Assembly (NCBI GenBank): GCA_021781735.1
Contig: JAJXWF010000011.1
Coordinates: forward strand, 1-37,908
Length of the DNA: 37,908 nucleotides
Direction: 5' to 3'
DNA from: Actinomycetes bacterium
GTDB taxonomy: Bacteria; Actinomycetota; Actinomycetes; Propionibacteriales; Propionibacteriaceae
The notes under the pieces are model-generated. The model was not told the origin of the DNA. It did no database searches and saw only the letters and a program-made list of their open reading frames with translations. A program made the translations under genes and the position numbers. Shown piece after piece: positions 7,552 to 15,136 of the stretch (within the stretch, counting starts at the first letter, position 1; every line of letters begins with the position of its first letter).

Positions 7552-8229
7552 GTCGGTCTTCTGGGCCTTCAGCCGGTAGCCCATGCCGCGCACGGTCTCG
7601 ATCGAGTCGCGCCCGAACGCCACGTCGAGCTTCTTGCGCAGGTAGCCCATGTAGACCTCGACGATGTTGTCGCTGCCGTCGAAGGCGGGGTCCCACACGT
7701 TGTCGAGGATCTCGGCCTTCGACACGACATCGTCGGGGTGGCGCATGAGGTAGTGGAGCACGGCGTACTGCTTCGCGGTGAGCGAGACCGATTCGCCCTT
7801 GCACGTGACCAGCCGCTTGTTCGGGTCGAGGGTGATGTCGCCGACGGTGAGCACCACCGGACGCTCCGGGGCCCCCCGCCGGGCCAGGGCCCGCAGCCGG
7901 GCGACGAGCACGACGAAGCTGAACGGCTTGGTGAGGTAGTCGTCGGCGCCCAGGTCGAAGGCGTCGGTCTGGTCGTAGTCGCCGTCCTTGGCCGTGAGCA
8001 TGAGGATCGGCGTCCAGATCTTGCGCTGGCGCAGGTTGGTGAGCACGTCGTAGCCGTGACGCCCCGGCAGCATGACGTCGAGCACGATGACGTCGTAGGG
8101 GTTCTCGGTGGCGAGCCACTGGCCGGTGATGCCGTCGTGGGCGACGTCGACCACCATGCCCTCCCCCACCAGGCCCCGACGGATCGACTCGGCGAGGGGC
8201 GCCTCGTCCTCGACGAGCAGAATGCGCAT
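7549..8229 (-). CDS. OmpR-family response regulator
   Basis: This 226-residue DNA-binding regulator has an N-terminal receiver domain with the acidic pair Glu7/Asp8, phospho-acceptor Asp51 (VLDVMLPG), Thr79 and Lys101 (LTKPF). The C-terminal winged helix (about 125-222) ends with the usual GMGYRL. The start at 8229 is preceded by AAGGAG about nine bases upstream; the ATG at 8247 lies upstream of that site and is less likely. The partner is most likely the convergent kinase. The gene lies 81 bases downstream of the PIG-L gene on the same strand, so it may be cotranscribed with the glycan operon and could regulate envelope genes. Confidence 0.9.
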   Translation of the reverse strand: MRILLVEDEAPLAESIRRGLVGEGMVVDVAHDGITGQWLATENPYDVIVLDVMLPGRHGYDVLTNLRQRKIWTPILMLTAKDGDYDQTDAFDLGADDYLTKPFSFVVLVARLRALARRGAPERPVVLTVGDITLDPNKRLVTCKGESVSLTAKQYAVLHYLMRHPDDVVSKAEILDNVWDPAFDGSDNIVEVYMGYLRKKLDVAFGRDSIETVRGMGYRLKAQKTD

Positions 8230-8310
8230 CGCGTTCATCTCCTTCATGCGCGGGTGGCACCAGTCTTGCGCACAGGGGAGGCGATCACGAGCAGCGCCCC
8301 GCCGAGCCGC

Positions 8311-9108
8311 TCACTCGACCCGGCAGAACCACTCGCGGCCGAGCACGATCCGCGCCAGTGGACGCGGCAGGCCGAGGAGCAGGGTGATCGTGCGGGGCCC
8401 TCCCGTGGCCTGCGACGCGTGGGCGCGCAGCGCGGCGAGCTTGGCGTCGAGGTGATCGCGCACGTCGATGCTGTGGGTGATGAGTTCGCTCGGCGCGAAG
8501 ATCTCGGTGTCGTCGGGGATGCGGGGGACGGGGAGCACGCGTCCGGCCACCCTCAGCAGCCGCAGCACGGGCACGATCAGCCGCCGGTCGACGGTGGCCT
8601 CGAGCAGTTCGGGGGTGCCGGCCAGCGCCGCCGCGCGACGCGCCACGACGTGCACCTGGCGGTGGTCGGGATGACCGTAGCCGCCCGCGGCGTCGTAACT
8701 GGTCAGCACATCGGCGTGTTCCTCGGTGAGGATGTCCGCCAGCCGGTGCGCGGCCTCGTCGACGTCGGCATCGGCGAACGGCGTCGCGCCGTCGGGGTGG
8801 GCTTGAGCCTCGGAGCCCGAGTCCGCATACCCCAGGTGCCTGATCCGGGCCACTCCGAGCACGACGGCCGACTCCTCGAGTTCGCACCACCTGCGGCTTC
8901 CGAGCCCGCCGTCCGCGGATTCCTCATCGCTGAGACCGGCCTCACCCGATGTGGCGACGACCAGCACCACACGGTGGCCAGCCGCCGCGGCCTGGGCCAG
9001 CGAGCCACCGGTGAACAGGGCCTCGTCGTCGGGATGCGCGTGGAAGGCCACGATGGTCTGCGGCACCGGACCGGTGACGAACCGGCGCTGGCGCCGGGGT
9101 CGGGTCAT
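8311..9108 (-). CDS. PIG-L family deacetylase
   Basis: This 265-residue zinc-dependent deacetylase of the GlcNAc-PI de-N-acetylase (LmbE-like) family carries the metal and catalytic motif HPDDE at residues 25-29 and the second motif GHPDHRQVH. Known relatives deacetylate GlcNAc on phosphatidylinositol (PIG-L), GlcNAc-inositol (MshB) or mycothiol conjugates (Mca). It overlaps the upstream GT4 gene by ATGA, so it probably removes an acetyl group from the sugar that GT4 adds. It is unlikely to be MshB itself, because mshA is usually unlinked and the third partner here is a membrane protein. The specific substrate is unknown. Confidence 0.85.
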   Translation of the reverse strand: MTRPRRQRRFVTGPVPQTIVAFHAHPDDEALFTGGSLAQAAAAGHRVVLVVATSGEAGLSDEESADGGLGSRRWCELEESAVVLGVARIRHLGYADSGSEAQAHPDGATPFADADVDEAAHRLADILTEEHADVLTSYDAAGGYGHPDHRQVHVVARRAAALAGTPELLEATVDRRLIVPVLRLLRVAGRVLPVPRIPDDTEIFAPSELITHSIDVRDHLDAKLAALRAHASQATGGPRTITLLLGLPRPLARIVLGREWFCRVE

Positions 9109-10232
9109 CGGGTGATCGCCATCCTGCTCGCCGCCGGCACCGCGACCGGGCGGGCGGCCCGGGCCGCCTCGGTGGCGGCCAGGGAGTACAGCGTGCGGGC
9201 CACACGGGTGGTGTACGCCCAGTCGTGCCGCGGGGCCACCTCGCGGTTGTGGGTGGTGATCCGCCGGCGCAGGGTCGAGTCGGTGAGCAATTGTCCCAGC
9301 CTGGACAGCATCCCGGCGTCATCGGGGGCCAGGAAGCCGTCGACGCCGTCGGTGACGAACTCGGTGAGACCCGACAGGCTGCTGCCGATGACGGGCAGGC
9401 CCATGGCCCGCGCCTCGAGGGCGGCGATCCCGAACGACTCCCGCTGGGCGGGGGCGATGAACACGGCGGACCGGGTGAGCAACCGGTGGATCTCCTCCTG
9501 GGCCAGGCGGCCCGGCAAGGAGATCACCCCGTCGAGTCCGCGGCGGGTGATGAACCGGTGGGCGGCCGCCCGCTGCGGCCCGTCGCCGACGACGACCGCC
9601 CGCGCTCCGGGGGCGACGAGGGGCAGGTCCGCGAGCATCCGGATGAGCGGCATCGTCCGCTTGATCCGGGTGAGCCGCATCACCGCGAGCACGGTGGGCA
9701 CGTCCGGCTCCGCGGCATCGACGGGGTGCCAGCGGTCGAGGTCGACCGCGTTGGGCAGCACATGCACGGGCATCTCGGGTCCGAGCATGCGCTGCAGCGG
9801 TTGGGCGGCGCGACGGCTGACCGCCGACCACACGATCGGCAACCGACGCAGCCCGAGTCCGACGCCGGCCAACTCGGGCAACGGTCCCAGACCCGACCAC
9901 ATGGAGTGCATGGTCACCAGCACCGGGACGCCGCGACGCGCGGCCGTGCGGGCCGCCACGAGGGCGAACGGCGAGAAGATCGACGCGTGCACGTGCACGA
10001 CGTCGGGGCCCAGTTCGTCGATCGCCCGCTCCACCGCGACCCGGGACTCGTCGGGGCCGGCCGCGCGGTCGGGACACACCCGCCGCACGCCGTCGATGTC
10101 AGGGCCGGGCGCGGCGGTGATGAGCATGGCCTCGTCGCCCGTGGACCTCTGGTGAGCCATCCGGTCACGAACGTGCAGTTCGATGCCGCCGACCTTCGGC
10201 AGGTAGCTGTCGGCGGCGTGCAGGATCCTCAC
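9105..10232 (-). CDS. GT4-family glycosyltransferase
   Basis: This 375-residue GT-B fold retaining glycosyltransferase has the N-terminal acceptor-side start MRILHAADSYLPKVGGIELHV. The C-terminal donor-binding domain carries the family EX7E signature in ESFGIAALEARAMGLPVIGS, followed by GLTEFVTDGVDGFL. It would transfer a sugar from a nucleotide donor to a lipid or small-molecule acceptor at the cytoplasmic face. It overlaps both neighbours by ATGA (9105-9108 and 10229-10232), so all three genes should be made together. It differs from MshA in length and in setting. Donor and acceptor are unknown; an N-acetylated donor fits the adjacent deacetylase. Confidence 0.83.
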   Translation of the reverse strand: MRILHAADSYLPKVGGIELHVRDRMAHQRSTGDEAMLITAAPGPDIDGVRRVCPDRAAGPDESRVAVERAIDELGPDVVHVHASIFSPFALVAARTAARRGVPVLVTMHSMWSGLGPLPELAGVGLGLRRLPIVWSAVSRRAAQPLQRMLGPEMPVHVLPNAVDLDRWHPVDAAEPDVPTVLAVMRLTRIKRTMPLIRMLADLPLVAPGARAVVVGDGPQRAAAHRFITRRGLDGVISLPGRLAQEEIHRLLTRSAVFIAPAQRESFGIAALEARAMGLPVIGSSLSGLTEFVTDGVDGFLAPDDAGMLSRLGQLLTDSTLRRRITTHNREVAPRHDWAYTTRVARTLYSLAATEAARAARPVAVPAASRMAITR

Positions 10233-11326
10233 CGGGCACCCCCGTGCGGCTGTGCCGCCAGTGCGCGGGAGCTACGGCCGCGCCGCCATTCCCACAGGGC
10301 CAGCCAGACGCCGCCGACCGGGATCTCCATCGCGAAGGTGAGGGTGCGGTAGAGCAGGATGCCGGCGGTGACGGCGAGCGGGTCGCCGCCTGCTGCCAGC
10401 AGGACGGTGGCGATCCCGAGTTCGACGAGACCCGCCCCGCCGGGGGTGATGCCGCCGAGTGTGAACAGCCGGTCGAGGGCGAACGCCGCGACGATCGCCA
10501 CCAGCGGGACGCTGACTCCGGCGACATGCAGCGACGCCCACAGCAGCGCGAACAGCATGAGGATGTAGCCGGTCACACCGACCGACGCCTGCGCCCAGCC
10601 GCGGCGCACCACGCCGCGCATCTGCTGCTGGGCGGCCACCACCTGCTCGCGGAACGACGGACGCCGCGACGACCCGACGAGCCGGAAGACCCGGGTCACC
10701 GCCCGCTCGGCGAGGGTCGCCAGCCGCGTCCCGATCGCCGGGCTGGCCAGGGCAGCGACCGCGAGCCCGAGCACCACGGCGGCGCCCACTGCGAGGAACA
10801 GGGCTGTGGCGGCCACGTGCCCGAGCACGGCGGACCCAGCCAGGGCGACCCACGGCAGCACGACCGCGACGAGCACCAGCTTGCCGAGCACGTCCCAGAT
10901 GTTGCTGACGAGCGTGTAGGTCGCCACATGTGAGCGGGAATAGCCCCACGAGCGCAGCATGCGGTAGTTGAGTGCGATGCCGGCGGCACCGCCGAGCGGC
11001 ATCACATTGGCGACCGCACTGCCGGTGAGGCTGAGGGTCAGGGCCCGACGGGAGGTGAGCGTCGGCAGTGAGGCGCGCAACACCAGGGTGTTCACCAGCA
11101 GGCCGAGCACCCACAGCACGACCAGACCGGCCAGCCACCGCAGGGGCACCGCGGTGATCGCCTGACCGGTCGCACTCCATGCGACGCCGGTGACCGCGGG
11201 CAGCCCGATGCCGAGCAGTGCCACGGCGAGGACGATGCCCGCGAGCGACCGCACCCGCTGCCCGCGGGTCGCCCGGCGGCGGAGGCTCCCAGCCAGGCGG
11301 TCGGCGTCCAGGCTGAGAGCGGTCAT
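10229..11326 (-). CDS. Flippase-like integral membrane protein (LPG synthase TM / UPF0104 family)
   Basis: This 365-residue protein of about eight transmembrane segments belongs to the YbhN/AglD-like family (lysylphosphatidylglycerol synthase transmembrane domain without the catalytic domain). The family's glycine-rich signatures are visible as LGGAAGIALNYRML and GGITPGGAGLVELGI. Related proteins are linked to lipid or lipid-linked sugar handling. It is the first gene of the operon with GT4 and PIG-L, so it may flip or anchor their glycolipid product. The ATG at 11326 has only a weak upstream GATGG. Function is inferred from context. Confidence 0.8.
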   Translation of the reverse strand: MTALSLDADRLAGSLRRRATRGQRVRSLAGIVLAVALLGIGLPAVTGVAWSATGQAITAVPLRWLAGLVVLWVLGLLVNTLVLRASLPTLTSRRALTLSLTGSAVANVMPLGGAAGIALNYRMLRSWGYSRSHVATYTLVSNIWDVLGKLVLVAVVLPWVALAGSAVLGHVAATALFLAVGAAVVLGLAVAALASPAIGTRLATLAERAVTRVFRLVGSSRRPSFREQVVAAQQQMRGVVRRGWAQASVGVTGYILMLFALLWASLHVAGVSVPLVAIVAAFALDRLFTLGGITPGGAGLVELGIATVLLAAGGDPLAVTAGILLYRTLTFAMEIPVGGVWLALWEWRRGRSSRALAAQPHGGAR

Positions 11327-11420
11327 GCCATCAGAGTGCCCCTGGGTTGCTGAACCACCCCTGAAGGTGTCTCAGCTAACCCGGGGCGGCGCACCGGGCA
11401 TTGACAAGGTAACGAACCGC

Positions 11421-14400
11421 TCAACCTCGCGCCCAGCGCAGCGTGACGATCTGGAAAGGACGCAGCACGAGCCGGGCGCGGCCGTCCTCGACCCTCAGCG
11501 GCGACTGGTCGTCGAGCGGACGCTCCAGCAGGTCGGTGAGCGAGACACCCCTCGCGTCGGCGTGCAGGGCGACGGTGACGCCGGCCCGGGTACCGAGCGA
11601 CTCGTACAGCCGCACCACGACATCGTCGCCGTCCTCCGCGAGCTTGACCGCCTCGACCACGACCGCCGGGGTGTCAACGCTCACCAGCGGCTCGACGCCG
11701 GCACCGGGGGCGTCGCGCGCCGGCAGGTTGCGCCGGTAGCCGTGGGCGATCGCGTCGGCCGTCGTGGCACCCGCCACGACCCCGAAGCTGAATTCGTGCC
11801 CGCCCTGGTCCGCCTCGGGGTCGGGGAACACGGGGGCCCGCAGCACCGTGGCCCGCATGACGGTGGTCGTGCCGCCGTCGTCACGGGTGTGCCGGGTGAT
11901 GTCGTAGCCGTAGGTGGACTCATTGGTGAGTGCGACCCCGTAGTCGGGTTCGGCCACCCGTACCCACCGATGGGCCGCGGTCTCGAACCGGGCGGCGTCC
12001 CAACTCGTGTTCACCGCGATCGGCCGGTCGAGATGGCCGAACTGGATCTCGGAGGTCGCCACCTCGGTGCGCAGGTCGACCGGGACCGCGAGCTTGAGCA
12101 GCCGGTTGCGTTCGTGCCAGTCGACGTGCAGGCCGATCGTCAGCTCGGGGTCGGCGGGCTCGAGCCGGTACTGCTGCACGATCGTGGATGCCGTGGTGCG
12201 TCGGTGCACCGTGACGACCGCGGCGGTGCCGTCGTGACCGATGTCGAGCGTGTCGGCGCCGTCGAGGTCGACGACCCGCGTGCGGTAGTAGTCGTAGATG
12301 TCCCAGGCGCCCCAGTTGAGGGGGTGATCATCGTGCAGTTGGAGGCGTCCGATCGGTTCGGCGGGGGTGACCAGTTCGCGGCCGGCCCGCTGGTCGAGCA
12401 GCGAGGTGACCAGACCGCGCGCGTCGATGGTGACCCGCACCACGCCGTTGTCGAGCACCACGCCGTCGTCAACCCGATCGATCCTCACCGCGTCCTGCTC
12501 GGCGGGCACGCCGACTCCGAACGCGGGCACGCCGCGGACGGACACAGGGGCAGGGTTGGCGAGCGCGCCCGCGTCCGACCCACCGCCGAGGGCCGCCAGG
12601 GAGACGCCGACCAGTTCGTGGAGTTCGCGAGTGATCCCGGCGTGGCTGGCCTCCGCCTCCTGGTGGACCCAGGCGATCGAGGATCCGGGCAGGATGTCGT
12701 GGAACTGCAGCAGTAGGACCTGCCGCCACAGCCGGTCGAGGGCCCCGCGCGGATAGGCGGCACCGGTGCGCACGGACGCCGTGGTCGCCCACAGCTCGGC
12801 CTCGCGGAGCAGGTGCTCGTTGCGGCGGTTTCCCGCCTTGGTGCGGTGCTGGCTCGTGTAGGTGCCGCGGTGCAGTTCGAGGTACATCTCACCGCTCCAC
12901 ACGGGCGCGTCGGGGTACTCGGCGATCGCCCGCTCGAAGAAGCGTTGCGGCGTCGAGAGCTCGACCCGGGGAGCACCCTCGAGGTCGGCGAACCGGCGCG
13001 CGGCCTGCAGCATCTCGCGGGTGGGTCCACCGCCGCCGTCACCGAACCCATACGGTGCGAGCGACACCGTCGCTCCGCCCCGCTCGGCGAACGTGTGCTC
13101 CGAGCGGAGCAGCTCCTCCGCCGAGAGCGTCGAGTTGTACGTGTCGACCGGCGGGAAATGGGTGAAGATCCGGGTGCCGTCGAGACCCTCCCACCAGAAG
13201 GTGTGGTGCGGGAAGTGGTTCGTGTCGTTCCACGAGATCTTCTGGGTGAGGAAGTACTTCTTCCCGGCGAGCCGGGCGATCTGCGGCACCGCCGCCGAGT
13301 AGCCGAACGTGTCGGGCAGCCACACCTCCTGAGGTTCGACGCCGAACTCATCGAGGAAGAACCGCGTGCCGGTGAGGAACTGGCGCACCAGCGCCTCGCC
13401 GCCGGTGAGGTTGATGTCGGACTCGACCCACATGCCCCCGACCGGGATGAACCGGCCCGCCGCGACGGCGTCCTTCATGCGGGCCCAGATGTCGGGGTAG
13501 CCGTCCTTCATCCACTGGTACTGCTGCGCCGAACTGCACGCGAAGGTGACCTCGGGGTCGGTGTCGATGAGGTCGAGCACGTTGCTGAACGTGCGGGCGC
13601 ACTTGCGGATCGTCTCGCGGATCGGCCACAGCCAGGCCGAGTCGATGTGCGCGTGCCCCACCGCGTGCACGGTGTGCGCGGACGCCGAGGCGGGCCGCTC
13701 GAGCATCGGGGCGAGCACCTGGCGGGCGGTGGGGGCGCTCCCGTGCAGGTCGTCCCAGTCGACGGCGTCCAGCATGGCCGACAGGGCTGCGATGATCTCG
13801 CTGCGCCTGGTGCTTCCGGGCAGGTGCTCCGCCAGGCCACGGAGGGCTTCGATGTCGGCGACGAGTTCCCACACGGTGAGATCACGCAGCCCGAGGTCCA
13901 GTCGCTGCACGCGGTAGATCGGGGCGGTCCCCGCCGTCAGCTTGTCGCCCAGCGGCGTCGGGTTCACCTGGCCGTCGGAGGTGACGCGAGGGTTGGAGGC
14001 CGCCTCGAGGAACACCTCGAAGGTCTCCCCCGGTGCGCCGACCCGTAGCCAGCGGTTCTCGGGCTCGATCGCCTTGATCGCCGTGCCGTCGGATCGCCAC
14101 GCGAGCGCCTCGGCCTGGAAGCCGACGCTGTTGCCGTGGAACCCGAGGTCGACGACCAGCTCGGGACTGGCACCGGGCACGTCCGCCCAGGACGTCGGCA
14201 CCTCACCCCGCACCCGGAACCAGGTCGTGCCCCACGGTCGCCCCCACGGGCGACCGACCACGAACGGCTCGAAGGCGGCGTCCCTCGCGGTCGCGAAGGG
14301 AATCGGCTCGTCGGGCACCTCCCACGCCGTCACCTCGACCGGAGCGGTGTCGAGGTAGAGGTCGTGCGGCACGTGATCACGAAGGAAGCGATCCAGCCGG

Positions 14401-14429
14401 GCGAACACCTGGGGCGAGCGGTCGAACAC
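11421..14429 (-). CDS. GH38 alpha-mannosidase
   Basis: This 1002-residue enzyme is predicted to hydrolyse alpha-mannosidic bonds inside the cell, since it has no signal peptide. The GH38 catalytic domain (about 255-520) begins with the zinc-binding GHAHIDSAWLWP (His261, Asp263). The likely nucleophile is Asp338 in MWVESDINLTGGEALVR. The zinc-site segment LPDTFGYSAAVPQI and the middle and C-terminal beta domains follow, so the enzyme is full length. The GTG at 14429 is chosen because AGGAG lies six bases upstream and because the extra N-terminal residues of the longer frame (to 14486) look non-coding. It stands alone, with no adjacent transporter or regulator, next to a repeat-rich intergenic region. 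Confidence 0.9.
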   Translation of the reverse strand: MFDRSPQVFARLDRFLRDHVPHDLYLDTAPVEVTAWEVPDEPIPFATARDAAFEPFVVGRPWGRPWGTTWFRVRGEVPTSWADVPGASPELVVDLGFHGNSVGFQAEALAWRSDGTAIKAIEPENRWLRVGAPGETFEVFLEAASNPRVTSDGQVNPTPLGDKLTAGTAPIYRVQRLDLGLRDLTVWELVADIEALRGLAEHLPGSTRRSEIIAALSAMLDAVDWDDLHGSAPTARQVLAPMLERPASASAHTVHAVGHAHIDSAWLWPIRETIRKCARTFSNVLDLIDTDPEVTFACSSAQQYQWMKDGYPDIWARMKDAVAAGRFIPVGGMWVESDINLTGGEALVRQFLTGTRFFLDEFGVEPQEVWLPDTFGYSAAVPQIARLAGKKYFLTQKISWNDTNHFPHHTFWWEGLDGTRIFTHFPPVDTYNSTLSAEELLRSEHTFAERGGATVSLAPYGFGDGGGGPTREMLQAARRFADLEGAPRVELSTPQRFFERAIAEYPDAPVWSGEMYLELHRGTYTSQHRTKAGNRRNEHLLREAELWATTASVRTGAAYPRGALDRLWRQVLLLQFHDILPGSSIAWVHQEAEASHAGITRELHELVGVSLAALGGGSDAGALANPAPVSVRGVPAFGVGVPAEQDAVRIDRVDDGVVLDNGVVRVTIDARGLVTSLLDQRAGRELVTPAEPIGRLQLHDDHPLNWGAWDIYDYYRTRVVDLDGADTLDIGHDGTAAVVTVHRRTTASTIVQQYRLEPADPELTIGLHVDWHERNRLLKLAVPVDLRTEVATSEIQFGHLDRPIAVNTSWDAARFETAAHRWVRVAEPDYGVALTNESTYGYDITRHTRDDGGTTTVMRATVLRAPVFPDPEADQGGHEFSFGVVAGATTADAIAHGYRRNLPARDAPGAGVEPLVSVDTPAVVVEAVKLAEDGDDVVVRLYESLGTRAGVTVALHADARGVSLTDLLERPLDDQSPLRVEDGRARLVLRPFQIVTLRWARG

Positions 14430-14671
14430 GGAGACTCCTGGGGTAGGGCATGGACGTGGACCGGGGTCCAGCCAAACACATCGCACCCCCTCAGTTCGGG
14501 CGCCGCGCCCGACCTCGCAATCCGCAGGCGCGTGACGTGTCAGGCGTCCCGGCGGGACAAGGACGGCCCACTCGCCCGCAGATCCGGAGGCGAGCGTCCC
14601 GTGCTCGGGCCGGTGCGCCGAGCTCGGCGTCCCGGTGCTCGGGGTCGGGGTCCCGGTGTGCCGGAGTCAGG

Positions 14672-14731
14672 GTCCGGTGTGCGGGGCCGGCGTCCGGTGT
14701 GCGGGGCCGGCGTCCGGTGTGCGGGGCCGGG
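14672..14731. repeat. 20-bp tandem repeat, three copies
   Basis: The unit GTCCGGTGTGCGGGGCCGGC occurs three times head to tail (14672-14691, 14692-14711, 14712-14731, the last differing at its final base). Degenerate relatives extend the array upstream to about 14594 and slightly downstream. There are no unique spacers, so it is not a CRISPR array. Confidence 0.85.
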
Positions 14732-14775
14732 GTCCGGCACCCCGCGAACAACTTGTCGCTCGCGGGGTACGAACC

Positions 14776-14811
14776 GGTCGACTACGGCGTCCCCCTCGTA
14801 CGCCGTCGACC
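14776..14811. other. Bulged hairpin in the non-coding region
   Basis: A 7-bp stem (ACGGCGT / ACGCCGT) stacks on a 5-bp stem (GGTCG / CGACC) with a 3-nt bulge and a 9-nt loop. It could be part of an RNA or a terminator. It lies in no gene and has no T-tract. Confidence 0.35.
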
Positions 14812-14906
14812 CTCTCGTCGGCCGCACGACGGTGGCACAGAGTCGTCCGGATGCGATGGCAGGCCGGATCCCTCCGCGCGGAACCCCGCCGGCACCGGGA
14901 CCGACC

Positions 14907-15008
14907 TGCTGGCGATCACTGCTCCGGCTGGCGAAAACCACACCTGATCGGCAGCGATCGCCAGCAGGTCGGCAGAGATCGCCAGCAAAAGCGTCGAAGT
15001 CGCCAGCC
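14907..15008. repeat. Dispersed stem-loop repeat, copy A
   Basis: The core is a stem-loop with 16-nt arms (14907-14922 and 14951-14966, one A-C mismatch) and a 28-nt loop. Extra copies of the CGCCAGC motif follow up to 15008. The minus strand of 33592-33672 carries the same structure with 16-nt arms and a 28-nt loop, and the first 17 loop bases are identical in both copies. See the matching entry and the finding. Confidence 0.8.
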
Positions 15009-15013
15009 GCACA

Positions 15014-15110
15014 ACCGGGGGCGGAGAGCGAAGGGAAGGGGCCGGGGCGAGAAGGAGTCAGGGAAGGGAGGGGACGGGGGCGGGAGTGGGCGGGGGAGAG
15101 AGGGGATGGC
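15014..15110 (-). terminator. Candidate Rho-dependent termination region after the ABC permease gene
   Basis: The plus strand is almost all purine with many runs of three to five G. The minus-strand transcript of the permease gene (stop at 15137) would therefore be C-rich and G-poor here for nearly 100 bases, as at Rho loading sites. The plus strand could also form G-quadruplexes. Composition is seen; function is inferred. Confidence 0.4.
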
Positions 15111-15136
15111 CCCCAGGACGTCGGCGCGGACGCCGC

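Larger units (their letters stand above)
14430..15136. other. Repeat-rich non-coding region of 0.7 kb
   Basis: No convincing gene is present between the GH38 gene and the ABC permease gene. Open frames here are low-complexity Arg/Pro/Gly readings of repeats. From left to right it holds a TGGACC-GG-GGTCCA palindrome (14457-14470) close to the GH38 start, degenerate then exact 20-bp tandem repeats (14594-14740), and a bulged hairpin (14776-14811). It then holds a stem-loop repeat shared with 33592-33672, and a purine/G-rich tract (15014-15110). Confidence 0.6.

Noticed and set aside
7738-10155. Long plus-strand open frame over the regulator, PIG-L and GT4 genes
   Set aside because: It is antisense to three well-supported genes and its translation resembles no protein family.
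8311-10232. GT4 and PIG-L genes as mshA and mshB of mycothiol synthesis
   Set aside because: The enzyme pair fits by class, but the coupling to a flippase-like membrane protein and the GT4 length argue for another glycoconjugate. I kept the calls general.
14594-14740. Tandem repeats as a CRISPR array
   Set aside because: Units are directly adjacent with no unique spacers, and no cas gene is in the window.
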